Source: Verrucomicrobiota bacterium
Lineage (GTDB): Bacteria > Verrucomicrobiota > Verrucomicrobiia > Verrucomicrobiales > Verrucomicrobiaceae
Reading direction: 5' to 3'
DNA: 33,617 nucleotides
NCBI GenBank assembly: GCA_026397605.1
Contig: JAPLUM010000652.1
Coordinates: 1 to 33,617 of the forward strand
Below the pieces are notes generated by a model. That model was given only the letters and a program-made list of their open reading frames with translations, searched no databases and was not told the origin of the DNA. Made by a program: the position numbers and the translations under genes. Position 1 is the stretch's first letter; each line of letters opens with the position of its first letter. Below are positions 24,514-33,324 of this stretch, one piece after another.

Positions 24514-27500
24514 ATGTTTGCTGTTCGAAATGCCTTTCTGCTCGTTTTGTTCTCCTCCTCACTTGCTGCGGAGGAACTGGAAGTGCGCCCAGCGCAGGCG
24601 ATGGGTCTTCTCAAGACTCAATGCATGGGCTGCCACAATGCGGAGAAGAAGAAAGGCGGGCTTTCGCTGGAGGCGCGTGAGCTGGCGCTCAAGGGCGGCG
24701 AGAACGGTTCCGCGCTGAAAGCGGGCGATGCGACGCAGAGTGCGATGATCACGGCGTTGAGCGATGCTGGCGATGCGCACATGCCGCCGAAGAAGCAGAT
24801 GCCAGAAAAGCAGATCAACCTTCTCAAGGCTTGGGTGAATGCAGGCGCTGTTTGGGATGAGGTAGCGCTGAAGAAGTTTGGCGAATTGACGGCAGCAGAC
24901 AAACTGTTGGCATTGCCCGCCGAGCATTCACCGGCGACGGCGCTGGCGCTGAGCGCAAACGGCAAGTGGCTGGCCGCAGGCATCAGAAATCGTGTGGTAG
25001 TGCGGGATGTGAGTGCGAAGGACGCTCCAGTGATCGCCACGCTGGAAGGACACAAGGATGTGATTCAATCACTGGCCTGGAATAGCGATGGCACGCGACT
25101 GGCAGCGGGCGGTTATCGTTCCGTGCTGGTGTGGAATCCGGCGGATTGGTCAAAGCCAGCCTACACGCTCGCCGCGCCACTCGAAGGCCGTGTGACTGGA
25201 CTGATCTTCCTGCTCGATAACACGACGCTGATCGTCGCCGACGGTGCCGCGAGCGTGAAAGGCGTGCTGCATCGCTGGAAGCTCGGCGAGGCGAAACCCG
25301 CGCAAACGATTGAAGCGCATACCGACAATATTTTGAGCCTAGCGCTTAGCAAAGACGGCAAGCAGATCGCCTCTGGTGGCGCGGACAATCTGGCGAAGTT
25401 ATGGGACGCGGCCACGTTCAAGGAGATCGCCAAGATCGAGGGGCATGTGGGGCACATCACGGCGCTTGGCTTTAATGCGGACGGCAAATGGCTGGCCACT
25501 GGCAGTGCAGACAAGGACCTCAAGGTGTGGGACATCGCCAGCAAGGAGATGCTGATGCTGCTGGGAGACAAATCCTCGGGTGTGAATGCGCTGCTGTGGT
25601 CGCCGGACTCCACTAGCCTCACCTACCTCACCGAAAAAGGCGGCGTGCATGGCGTGACTGAATTGAAGACACACGACGGCGTGCGGCTGGCCTTCACCTC
25701 CGGCAAAGAGAAGAAGCTCACCACACTCGAAGGTGTGCCAAATGCGGTGGTGATGAGCGAGGATGGCAAACACATCTTCACCGCTTTGGATAGCGGCAAG
25801 ATCGTTCAGTTCGATGAGAAGGCGAAGGTGACGAAGCTCGCGGACGACAAGCCTGCGTTAACCCCGAGCATGCCGCAGACGCTCTCCTACACCCAAGACA
25901 TCCTGCCGATCCTCAGTAAGGCCGGCTGCAATCTAGGCTCCTGCCATGCAAAATCGAGCGGGCAGGCTGGCTTCAAACTTTCCATCTTCGCCTTTGATCC
26001 GAAGACCGACTTCATGGAGGTCGTGAATGATTCGCGTGGCCGTCGTGTCTTTCCCGCGCTGCCGGAGGACAGTCTCATCCTGCAAAAGGCCACCGTGCGT
26101 GTGCAGCACGAAGGCGGGCAGCGCTTTGAGCCGGACTCCGAATCAGCAAGGACCATCGCAGACTGGATTCGCCAGGGCATGCCGTTTGAGACTTGGAACC
26201 AGCCAGCGTTGGCGGGCATTGAGGTCACACCGAGTGAGAAGACCTATCGCAAGAGCGAGGAGCAGGCTTTGAAGGTCATTGCGAAATTCAGCGACGGCTC
26301 CACGCGCGATGTCACGGCGCTGACGGACTACATTTCCTCGGAAAAATCAATCGCAGCAGTCGATGAAACCGGAAAGCTTAAGACGAGCACGGAAAGCGGC
26401 GAGACTGTGATTGTGGCGCGCTACATGGGCCAGGTGGGCATCTCCCGCGTGGCGGTGCCAGCCGAGAAACTCTTCCCAGCAGAGCGCTATGCGAAACTCA
26501 CCGTGCGCAACGAGATCGACAAGCTCGTCTATGCGCGCCTGCAAAAGCTCGGCCATCTGCCTAGCGACACCTGCAGCGACGCGGAGTTCCTGCGCCGCAG
26601 CACGCTGGATGCCATCGGCATGCTGCCGACTGCCGAGGAAGCACGCACCTTTTTCGCGGACAAAAACCCGACGAAGCACGAGCAGTGGATCGAGAAGCTG
26701 CTGCAACGCCCCGAGTGGGCTGATCACTGGGCCATCAAATGGGGCGATCTCATTCGCCCGAATCCTTCGCGCGTCGGCGTGAAGCCGGTCTATCTACTTG
26801 ATCAATGGATCCGGCAGAGCTTCCGCGAGAACAAGCCATGGAATCGTTTTGCGACCGAACTGCTCACAGCTGAAGGCAACACGCACAAGAACGGCCCAGT
26901 CGCTATCTGGCGTGACAAACGCGAGCCTATCGACGCCGCCACCTTCATCGGCCAGATTTTCCTCGGCGTACGCCTAGAGTGCGCCAAGTGCCACCATCAC
27001 CCGACCGAGAAGTGGGATCAGATCGACTACTACCAGATGGCGGCGTTCTTCACGCAGATGAAACGCAAAGGCCAGGGCATCTCCGCGCCGATCAGCGGTG
27101 AGCCAGAGCAGTGGTGGTTTTCTCCTGGAACGGCCAGCATCGAGCACCCAGTCACCAAGGCTTCACTGAAACCGCGCCCGCCTGCCGACAAGGAAATCCC
27201 CATCGCCGAAACGCAGGATCCACGTGCGGTGCTGGCCGATTGGATGACGAACCCGCAGAACCCCTACTTCGCGCAGGCCGTGGTCAACCGCACCTGGTCC
27301 AGTTTCATGGGCCGCGGCATCGTGGATCCAGTGGATGACTTCCGCGCTTCGAATCCGCCTAGCAACGGTCCCCTGCTCGAATGGCTGGCGCAGGACTTTG
27401 TGAAGCACGGCTACGATTTGAAGCACCTCATGCGCACCATCATGCAATCTCAGATTTACCGTCTCAGCAGTCTGCCGAATGAGACCAACATCGGCGATCT

Positions 27501-27993
27501 GAAGAACTACAGCCGCAGCTACCGCCGTCGTCTTCCCGCAGAGACCCTTCTCGATGCCGTCTGTGGGGTCACTGAGATCAAAGAACCCTTCTCCGGCATG
27601 CCACCCGATGCTTTGGCTAAGCAGACCTGGAATCATAAGCTCGAAAGCCAGTTCATGGATGCCTTTGGCCGCCCCAACGCCAGCTCCGAGTGCCCCTGCG
27701 AGCGCGATGCAAAACCCAGCGTCGTGCAAGCCCTGCACCTGATGAATTCAACTCGACTACAGACAATGCTCACCGACAGCAAAGGCCGTGCGTCCAGGCT
27801 GGCCAAAAGCACCCTCACTCCGACACAGATATTGGAAGATTTGTACCTCGCTTGCTACTCCCGCCTGCCGACTTCGGAAGAGCTAGCCATAGCGGGCAAA
27901 GCCTTGGATGTAGATTTGGCAAACCGGCAGTCAGCCATCGAAGATATTCTGTGGAGCCTGCTGAACTCAGCGGAGTTTGTGTTCAATCATTGA
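24514..27993 (+). CDS. PSD1 cytochrome protein with WD40 repeats, Ig domain, DUF1549 and DUF1553
   Basis: 1159 residues with a signal peptide (MFAVRNAFLLVLFSSSLAAE). Order: planctomycete cytochrome c domain with haem site CMGCH (37-41) and MPPKKQMPEKQ; WD40 repeats (about 140-380: IQSLAWNSDGTRLAAGG, ILSLALSKDGKQIASGGADNLAKLWD, ITALGFNADGKWLATGSADKDLKVWD); a second cysteine/histidine site CNLGSCH near 471; an Ig-like Big_2 domain (about 568-655); DUF1549 (about 665-870) containing CAKCHHHP; and DUF1553 to the end (DPRAVLADWMT, NRTWSSFMGRG, RRLPAETLLDAV). These proteins are exported and abundant in Planctomycetes and Verrucomicrobiota; a redox or polysaccharide-related role is assumed but unproven. 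The DUF1501 gene follows after 71 nt. Confidence 0.93.
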   Translation: MFAVRNAFLLVLFSSSLAAEELEVRPAQAMGLLKTQCMGCHNAEKKKGGLSLEARELALKGGENGSALKAGDATQSAMITALSDAGDAHMPPKKQMPEKQINLLKAWVNAGAVWDEVALKKFGELTAADKLLALPAEHSPATALALSANGKWLAAGIRNRVVVRDVSAKDAPVIATLEGHKDVIQSLAWNSDGTRLAAGGYRSVLVWNPADWSKPAYTLAAPLEGRVTGLIFLLDNTTLIVADGAASVKGVLHRWKLGEAKPAQTIEAHTDNILSLALSKDGKQIASGGADNLAKLWDAATFKEIAKIEGHVGHITALGFNADGKWLATGSADKDLKVWDIASKEMLMLLGDKSSGVNALLWSPDSTSLTYLTEKGGVHGVTELKTHDGVRLAFTSGKEKKLTTLEGVPNAVVMSEDGKHIFTALDSGKIVQFDEKAKVTKLADDKPALTPSMPQTLSYTQDILPILSKAGCNLGSCHAKSSGQAGFKLSIFAFDPKTDFMEVVNDSRGRRVFPALPEDSLILQKATVRVQHEGGQRFEPDSESARTIADWIRQGMPFETWNQPALAGIEVTPSEKTYRKSEEQALKVIAKFSDGSTRDVTALTDYISSEKSIAAVDETGKLKTSTESGETVIVARYMGQVGISRVAVPAEKLFPAERYAKLTVRNEIDKLVYARLQKLGHLPSDTCSDAEFLRRSTLDAIGMLPTAEEARTFFADKNPTKHEQWIEKLLQRPEWADHWAIKWGDLIRPNPSRVGVKPVYLLDQWIRQSFRENKPWNRFATELLTAEGNTHKNGPVAIWRDKREPIDAATFIGQIFLGVRLECAKCHHHPTEKWDQIDYYQMAAFFTQMKRKGQGISAPISGEPEQWWFSPGTASIEHPVTKASLKPRPPADKEIPIAETQDPRAVLADWMTNPQNPYFAQAVVNRTWSSFMGRGIVDPVDDFRASNPPSNGPLLEWLAQDFVKHGYDLKHLMRTIMQSQIYRLSSLPNETNIGDLKNYSRSYRRRLPAETLLDAVCGVTEIKEPFSGMPPDALAKQTWNHKLESQFMDAFGRPNASSECPCERDAKPSVVQALHLMNSTRLQTMLTDSKGRASRLAKSTLTPTQILEDLYLACYSRLPTSEELAIAGKALDVDLANRQSAIEDILWSLLNSAEFVFNH

Positions 27994-28006
27994 ACCTACT
28001 TTTTCT

Positions 28007-28026
28007 GCGCATTCGAAAGAATGCGC
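28007..28026 (+). other. Perfect hairpin with GAAA tetraloop between PSD1 and DUF1501 genes
   Basis: Arms GCGCATTC and GAATGCGC (8 bp, no mismatch) enclose a GAAA loop closed by C-G, a stable GNRA tetraloop. It begins 13 nt after the PSD1 stop and is followed by TTCTGTT rather than a clean U-run. It may be a partial terminator, a processing or stability element that lowers DUF1501 expression relative to PSD1, or a protein site. In the DNA the same bases are a palindrome. Confidence 0.5.
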
Positions 28027-28064
28027 TTCTGTTCCCGTAATTTGCCCATCTGTTTCCGCAACGA

Positions 28065-29405
28065 ATGTCTCGTTTTTCCCACAACTGCGCCGGCCACATG
28101 CGCCGCGATTTTTTGAAGCTTGGTCTCACCGCCGCAGGTGGTGGTCTTGGCTTCACGGATCTGCTGCGCGCACGCGCGATGGCAGCCTCGGCTCCGCAGC
28201 CTTCTCTTGGGCGGCCCGTGAACTGCATTCTGGTGTGGCTGGATGGCGGCCCTTCGCACTATGAGATGTTTGATCCCAAGCCTGATGCGCCAAGCGAAAT
28301 TCGCGGTGAATTCGGCACGATCCCGACCAGCGTTCCAGGCCTGCGTTTCAGTGAATGCGTGCCACATCTCGCCAAAGCGGCGGACAAGTTCACGGTGCTG
28401 CGCAGCGTGACTCATAAGGATCCAAACCACGGCGGTGGCAATCACTACATGATGACTGGTGCGCCGACGCCTGTGCCGGTGGGCTGTGGTGCATTCGTGA
28501 CCTTCCATCCATCCTTCGGCAGCGTGGTGAGTTACAAGCGCGGAGTGCAGAACGGTCTGCCTGCCTACATGACGCTGCCAAGCATCACCCGCAGTGGCGG
28601 ACCTAATTTCCTCGGTGCAGAGCATGCTCCTTTCGTCGCTGGTGGCGATCCGAACTCCAAAGGCTTCAAAGTGCGTGACGTGGTGCTGCCTTCCGATATA
28701 TCCGATGCCCGTGGTCTAGCCCGTCGCGAGTTGCGCCACTCGCTGGATCGGATGAAACGCCTCAATGATGCGGTGGCTGAAGACCCGGCGGTCAGTTTCG
28801 ATACTTTCTACGGTCAGGCAGTCGATTTGATCGCCTCGAAGCCAGCCCAGGAAGCTTTTGATATTTCACGTGAAGATGACAAGACCCGCGATCTTTACGG
28901 TCGCAATGATGTGGGCCAGCGCATGCTGCTAGCGCGCCGTCTTGTGGAAGTGGGTGTGCCGTTTGTCACCGTGAATTACGGTGGCTGGGATCATCACCGC
29001 GATCTCTTCAAGACCTGCAAGGGCGAGTTCATGCAGAAGTTTGATCAAGGCATGGCCGGACTCATCACGGATCTCGACCGTCGTGGCCTACTGGAAAGCA
29101 CACTCGTCATCGGGCTCGGCGAGTTTGGCCGCACGCCGAAGATCAACAAGGACGGGGGGCGTGATCACTGGCCGGGAGCCATGAACATCCTCTTCGCGGG
29201 CGCAGGAGTGCCACGCGGCGGCATCGTCGGTGCCACGGATCCCAAGGGCTATTACGCCAGCGAAAACATTTATTCACCTGAGGACTTTGCCACCACGCTT
29301 TATACGAAGTTGGGCGTCGATCCGCATCAAGTCCTGAACACCAGCACTGGGCGTCCCGTGCAGCTCATCAACGGGGGCAAGCCTATTCGCGAGCTGTTTG
29401 CGTGA
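28065..29405 (+). CDS. DUF1501 family protein, Tat-exported
   Basis: 446 residues. The N-terminus NCAGHMRRDFLKLGLTAAGG holds a twin-arginine motif (RRDFLK, about 13-18) and hydrophobic stretch, so the folded protein probably leaves by Tat. The body has the DUF1501 hallmarks ILVWLDGGPSHYEMFDPKPD, VPHLAKAADKFTVLRSVTHKD, NHGGGNHYMMTG, GGWDHH and GLGEFGRTPKIN, a fold related to alkaline phosphatase/sulfatase enzymes with probable metal ligands among these Asp and His residues. It is almost always encoded beside PSD1 proteins, as here. I start it at the ATG at 28065; a second ATG 11 codons on is possible but would remove the conserved C-x-G before the Arg pair. It overlaps the next gene at TGATG. 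The substrate is unknown. Confidence 0.92.
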   Translation: MSRFSHNCAGHMRRDFLKLGLTAAGGGLGFTDLLRARAMAASAPQPSLGRPVNCILVWLDGGPSHYEMFDPKPDAPSEIRGEFGTIPTSVPGLRFSECVPHLAKAADKFTVLRSVTHKDPNHGGGNHYMMTGAPTPVPVGCGAFVTFHPSFGSVVSYKRGVQNGLPAYMTLPSITRSGGPNFLGAEHAPFVAGGDPNSKGFKVRDVVLPSDISDARGLARRELRHSLDRMKRLNDAVAEDPAVSFDTFYGQAVDLIASKPAQEAFDISREDDKTRDLYGRNDVGQRMLLARRLVEVGVPFVTVNYGGWDHHRDLFKTCKGEFMQKFDQGMAGLITDLDRRGLLESTLVIGLGEFGRTPKINKDGGRDHWPGAMNILFAGAGVPRGGIVGATDPKGYYASENIYSPEDFATTLYTKLGVDPHQVLNTSTGRPVQLINGGKPIRELFA

Positions 29406-30844
29406 TGCGTGCGGTTTTCATCATGCTGCTTTGGCACTGCTGTGCTGCGCAGGCAGCTCCTCCTAATTTTGAATCGATCTTTCCAGCGGGTGGACAGGTG
29501 GGTAGTCAAATCGAGGTCAAAGTGGCCGGAAAAGGCCTGGAGAAAAGCTCACCTCAAGCGTGGTTAAGTGATCCTAAGCTCACCATCACCACCGGTAAGA
29601 AACCGAATCAATTTCAGCTCGGAATTTCAGCTGATGCTGCGTCAGGCCCACGCTTGATCCGTTTGTTTAACAGTGAAGGCGCCACCGCCCCACGCATTAT
29701 CGAGGTCGGTACATTCGAAGAGCTGATCGAAACAGAGCCGAATGAAAACCTCGCGGCGGCTAAAGCCAACCCAGCGAAAATCAATGTGACCATCAACGGA
29801 GTGCTTGAAAAAGCAGGTGATGTTGACACGCACGCGTTTCCTGTGAAGAAAGGCCAAAGAATCATCCTCGAGTTGCATGGTTACAGCATCGGATCGGCGA
29901 TGGATCCAGCCATGCGGCTGTTAAACGAACAGGGCGTTGAAATCGAGGCAGGGCATGACACCTACAACCTCGATCCATGCATCGAACACACACCCACGGC
30001 TAATGGCACGTTGTATGTTCAGATTTTCGCCTTCGCCCATCCTCCAGCTGCGGATGTGGCCTTTAAAGGAAGTGCTAATCATGTTTATCGTCTCACGCTG
30101 ACCGATGAGCCCAGAAAAACACCCCAGTTGGATGAGCCCAAAACGATCTCCGCTCCGACCCTCCTAACCGGTTGCATGGCCAAGGCTCGTGAAGAGGATG
30201 TCTTTACTCTCACCGCGAAAAAGGGTGACGATTTACAAATCACGGTTCGTGCCCAGGCCATCCGCAGTCCACTTGATGCCATACTGCGCATCGAAGACAT
30301 GGACGGCAAGACTCTGAAGCAAGCCGACGATGGTGAAAAAGAAAACCTCGACCCAGCTATGCGCTGGACAGCGCCAAAGGATGGCGAGTTTAAGTTCGTG
30401 ATCGCTGACCGTTTTCATCAGGGAAGCACCGATCACCTCTACGAATTATCAGTGAAGCCTTTTGTCCCCTCATTCACCGGAACACTCGACACACACGCCT
30501 ATCGCCTAGAGGCCGGAAAAAGCGTCGAGATCAAACTGACCATTCAAGTGAATGGAACTCTAACCAGCAAGATTCAAGCACGCGCAGGGAATCTACCCGC
30601 AGGCGTTACCGCCGAGCCTGTCGATGTCCCCGCGAAAGGTGGTGAAGTCAAACTCACCCTGAAAGCCGCCGCCGATGCCGCCGCCAGCCAAGCTCCATTT
30701 GCTGTTGAGATCAGCATCAGCGCACCACCTGAAGCGCCGCCGCCTGTGCTAGCCAGCTATCTGATACCGTTCACCGAACCCCGAGGTGACCTGCTCATTA
30801 TGTCCGACACGCATCCCTGGCTTACCGTGGCTGAGAAAAAGTAA
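29405..30844 (+). CDS. Exported pre-peptidase C-terminal (PPC) domain protein
   Basis: 479 residues from the ATG at 29405, which shares its A with the DUF1501 stop (TGATG); a GTG one codon upstream is also possible. Signal peptide MRAVFIMLLWHCCAAQAA. Then an IPT/TIG-like region (PNFESIFPAGGQVGSQIEVKV) and two PPC-like beta-sandwich domains (about 110-240, with VTINGVLEKAGDVDTHAFPV, and about 250-350, with GCMAKAREEDVFTLTAKKGD). No catalytic domain is visible. PSD1, DUF1501 and PPC proteins recur as a trio in Planctomycetes and Verrucomicrobiota, so this is probably the structural or ligand-binding third member of an exported complex; the coupled start supports equal expression with DUF1501. 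Confidence 0.87.
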   Translation: MRAVFIMLLWHCCAAQAAPPNFESIFPAGGQVGSQIEVKVAGKGLEKSSPQAWLSDPKLTITTGKKPNQFQLGISADAASGPRLIRLFNSEGATAPRIIEVGTFEELIETEPNENLAAAKANPAKINVTINGVLEKAGDVDTHAFPVKKGQRIILELHGYSIGSAMDPAMRLLNEQGVEIEAGHDTYNLDPCIEHTPTANGTLYVQIFAFAHPPAADVAFKGSANHVYRLTLTDEPRKTPQLDEPKTISAPTLLTGCMAKAREEDVFTLTAKKGDDLQITVRAQAIRSPLDAILRIEDMDGKTLKQADDGEKENLDPAMRWTAPKDGEFKFVIADRFHQGSTDHLYELSVKPFVPSFTGTLDTHAYRLEAGKSVEIKLTIQVNGTLTSKIQARAGNLPAGVTAEPVDVPAKGGEVKLTLKAAADAAASQAPFAVEISISAPPEAPPPVLASYLIPFTEPRGDLLIMSDTHPWLTVAEKK

Positions 30845-31087
30845 ACCATGGTGTTGATACGCTGGCGGCTCACTCGCTTCGCGATAGTTTCTCTGGTCGA
30901 TGACTCTTTCGTCATCTGTTGTCAAAGACGCCGAGGCACTTCGTTTGCCATCGTTCCGGAAGGTGCTGGGGAAAATAGGGCTACTCTATTTGGAGCTTTA
31001 TTGTGACAGGCAGACATCCTGCCGTTCATCGACTGACTCAATAGCAACATCTGGAGTATCGATTACTTCTTAGCAGGATCTGTCGAT
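30845..31087. other. Intergenic region between the PPC gene and the CarF-like gene, with two small hairpins
   Basis: 243 nt without a convincing gene. Arms GATGAC (30899-30904) and GTCATC (30911-30916) form a 6-bp stem that could end the upstream message, without a strong U-run. A smaller GGCAG-ACATC-CTGCC repeat lies near 31010-31030. The promoter of the CarF-like gene should be in the right half, but no convincing pair of hexamers is visible. Confidence 0.35.
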
Positions 31088-31714
31088 ATGAGGTGCGGGG
31101 TCATGAATAACCTCATCACACTTCCCCTTCAGGCAGTTGGCATTGTCCTCGCTGCAGATTTTATCGCCGGATTGATCCATTGGCTGGAGGATGCCTACAT
31201 CCGAGAGGACACGCCGCTGATTGGAAAATGGATAGGCCGCCCCAACACGATTCATCATCACATGCCACGCCGCATGACACGCAATAGCTGGTGGCAGAGC
31301 AATTGGGATCAGTTGATGGCCATGAGTGTGGTGCTGGTGGGTGCGGCGATTTTGGGCCGGCTGAGCTGGCAGCTTTGGCTCTTTGCCATCATCGGCGGAA
31401 ATGCCAATGAAGTGCACAAGTGGTCTCACCGCACGCGGAAGGAAAATGGTTGGCTGATTAACTGGCTGCAAGACATGCGCCTGCTACAAACCCCGCATCA
31501 TCATGCGATCCACCATACGAATCCGAAGGAGGTGCACTACTGCCCCGTAACGAATGTGGTGAATCCAGTGCTGGATACTCTGCACTTTTGGGAAGGACTG
31601 GAGTGGCTGCTGGAGCATACGGCGGGATTAAAGCGCCAGCCTGATACGTCAGTGCCTAGTCAGGGGACGGCCCCGCAATGGATCCAAGAGCTGCGCCGCG
31701 CAGGATCAAGGTGA
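31088..31714 (+). CDS. CarF/TMEM189-type lipid desaturase (plasmanylethanolamine desaturase family)
   Basis: 208 residues. This integral-membrane family introduces the vinyl-ether bond of plasmalogens in animals (TMEM189/PEDS1) and in Myxococcus (CarF). Seen here: membrane segments near 8-30 and 76-105, and histidine clusters that would bind a di-iron centre, H31, TIHHHMP (56-58), NEVHKWSH (H110, H114), TPHHHAIHHTNP (137-143) and H150. The segment HHHMPRRMTRNSWWQSNWDQ is characteristic. The start is the ATG at 31088, with AGGA 9 nt upstream; an ATG 5 codons on, behind GAGG, is equally good. The gene stands alone. No other ether-lipid genes are in the window, so the substrate lipid is inferred from the family. 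Confidence 0.88.
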   Translation: MRCGVMNNLITLPLQAVGIVLAADFIAGLIHWLEDAYIREDTPLIGKWIGRPNTIHHHMPRRMTRNSWWQSNWDQLMAMSVVLVGAAILGRLSWQLWLFAIIGGNANEVHKWSHRTRKENGWLINWLQDMRLLQTPHHHAIHHTNPKEVHYCPVTNVVNPVLDTLHFWEGLEWLLEHTAGLKRQPDTSVPSQGTAPQWIQELRRAGSR

Positions 31715-31750
31715 TGCTGTTTGAGACTCTGGTACCAAGGAGGAGGCTCG

Positions 31751-31769
31751 GAATCAGCACTTATGATTC
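31751..31769. terminator. Small hairpin in a convergent gap
   Basis: Arms GAATCA and TGATTC (6 bp) with a 7-nt loop, between the ends of the CarF-like gene and the NYN/hydrolase gene and directly abutting the latter's stop. It could act on either strand, but no strong U-run flanks it. Confidence 0.3.
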
Positions 31770-33248
31770 TCACTCGAGGACCATGCGCAAAAAACTGGCA
31801 TCTGAAAACTTGGCGTTTTGTCCCATGCGCACGATGACCAGTCCACGAGATGGGATGGCATAAAGCCGCTGGTAGCTGCTGCCGATGCAGGCGATGAGGT
31901 CAGGAGGGGCGTCTTTGCAGAGGCAGACATGGTCCCAAGATTGGCGGTTCCAGTCGCACTCCAGCTGATCTTCGATGTCGATTTCTCTGGCCTTGGCTTG
32001 ATTGGCAGCGCGGTTATTCCAGAAGCCGAAGCTGTAGGCTGGGTTAGCTTGGGAGCCCGCGGTGAGCTTTTCAAAAGAGCTTGTTTTTAAGACTGGGTCT
32101 CCTTTCTCCAGCAGCAGAGTGCCCAGCTTCGCCCATTGCCGAGCTGTCATGACAAAGCCTGCGGCTAAGAGAGGATTACCAGCAGCATCAGGCAGGTAGC
32201 GTTGAGAACCTAGGCCGAGCGGACTCAAAACATGCTTCTCTAAATAGGAGGTCGGTGACTTTTTGAGCTTCCGCTTCAGCACTTCATGAAACACTTGCAG
32301 CTGACTCGGCCCGTAGATGAAGGACTTCCCTGGTGTGGCGACGAGTGGTCGTGCCATGGCTAGTTGATTGCGATCGTTTAGCCCGTCTTCGTGTAGCTTC
32401 AGGCAGCGCTCCAGTCCGCCGGTAAAGCAGAGCAGTTGCTCAATCGTGATTGTAGATTTCTCAGGATCTTTGTTCCACTGAGGTAAAATGTCGGCGACTT
32501 TTTCATCAAGACGGATGAGTCCGTCCTGGATAGCTACCATGGCTGCCAGTCCCCAGAAACCCTTCGTGCCACTGAAGATGCGATTGGCTTCATTTTGACC
32601 TCCTCCATTGGGATAACTTTCATGAATGACACGCCCATTGTGCTGGATGAGTAAGGCTCGACTCTTCCGCGCAGAGCAGTAGGCGGCTGCCTTTATTAAG
32701 GAAGCTTCACCGGGTGTATCGGACTTCGGGCTGGAACCAGAGGCACAGCTAGGCAGCGTCAATCCTGCACCGCCGAGTGTCAGCCAGGCCAGCATTTGTC
32801 GGCGGGATTTGAGCTTATTGATCTGGCTCTGGATCTCTTTATCAGCACCCTGACACATGGTTTTGAGCATCTCCGGGCTGAGCCAATCTGCACCGAAGGC
32901 CATGACGGTCTCACCAACCATGCCATCTGCGGAGACCACGCGCATGGGGTTCGTCTTGGCATACTTCGCTGCTAGCTTTTCCACAATGTGATCGGCGCTG
33001 TTCCCAGTATCGGCATAGATGATTTGGAGTCCGTCCTTTTCGCGTTCTTCAGACATCTGAGCCTGTGTGCCATCAAAGACCACGACCACCTGAGTGCCAC
33101 TGCTGTCTTGATAGTCGCGCAGACGCTTCAGCAGCTCTGTCCTGGCCAGATGACGCTTGCTGGCCACGACCTGATGGCGCTTCAACTCGGGCCACGCGTG
33201 GAGAACGCTGTGACCATCCACGAGCAAGTAGGAGAGCGGGCCGGGCAT
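31770..33248 (-). CDS. Fusion of a YacP-like NYN nuclease domain with a serine beta-lactamase-like hydrolase
   Basis: 492 residues from the ATG at 33248 (a GTG five codons upstream is possible). Residues 5-135 match the YacP/NYN nuclease family: YLLVDGHSVLHAWPEL, VVVVFDGTQ, YADTGNSADHIVEKLA, RVVSADGMVGE, FGADWLSPEML. Residues 148-168 (SRRQMLAWLTLGGAGLTLPSC) form a complete Tat-like lipoprotein signal with the Cys at 168. From about 185 to the end is a class C beta-lactamase/penicillin-binding-like domain: SxxK is SGTKG (Ser226, Lys229), the second motif is YGPS, and the late block reads YAIPSRGLVIVRMG. A nuclease that should be cytoplasmic is thus joined to an exported hydrolase through an internal export signal. 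It may be a signal-anchored two-sided protein, a recent fusion by stop loss, or two cistrons with an internal start such as the ATG near 32795. Confidence 0.85.
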   Translation of the reverse strand: MPGPLSYLLVDGHSVLHAWPELKRHQVVASKRHLARTELLKRLRDYQDSSGTQVVVVFDGTQAQMSEEREKDGLQIIYADTGNSADHIVEKLAAKYAKTNPMRVVSADGMVGETVMAFGADWLSPEMLKTMCQGADKEIQSQINKLKSRRQMLAWLTLGGAGLTLPSCASGSSPKSDTPGEASLIKAAAYCSARKSRALLIQHNGRVIHESYPNGGGQNEANRIFSGTKGFWGLAAMVAIQDGLIRLDEKVADILPQWNKDPEKSTITIEQLLCFTGGLERCLKLHEDGLNDRNQLAMARPLVATPGKSFIYGPSQLQVFHEVLKRKLKKSPTSYLEKHVLSPLGLGSQRYLPDAAGNPLLAAGFVMTARQWAKLGTLLLEKGDPVLKTSSFEKLTAGSQANPAYSFGFWNNRAANQAKAREIDIEDQLECDWNRQSWDHVCLCKDAPPDLIACIGSSYQRLYAIPSRGLVIVRMGQNAKFSDASFLRMVLE

Positions 33249-33324
33249 GGGTGAATCTGGCACAGGATACGCCGATCATCAATCTTATGGACGAGCAACA
33301 AGTTGCTGATATACCATCGGCACC

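Noticed and set aside
28007-28026. Third operator for the BlaI-type repressor
   Set aside because: The half-site GCGCATTC differs from TATGCGAA and it lies between two genes away from a promoter; a hairpin in RNA is the better reading.
31770-33248. Beta-lactam resistance gene
   Set aside because: The SxxK motif only shows the broad serine hydrolase/penicillin-binding-like family; many members are esterases or peptidases, and nothing here indicates resistance.
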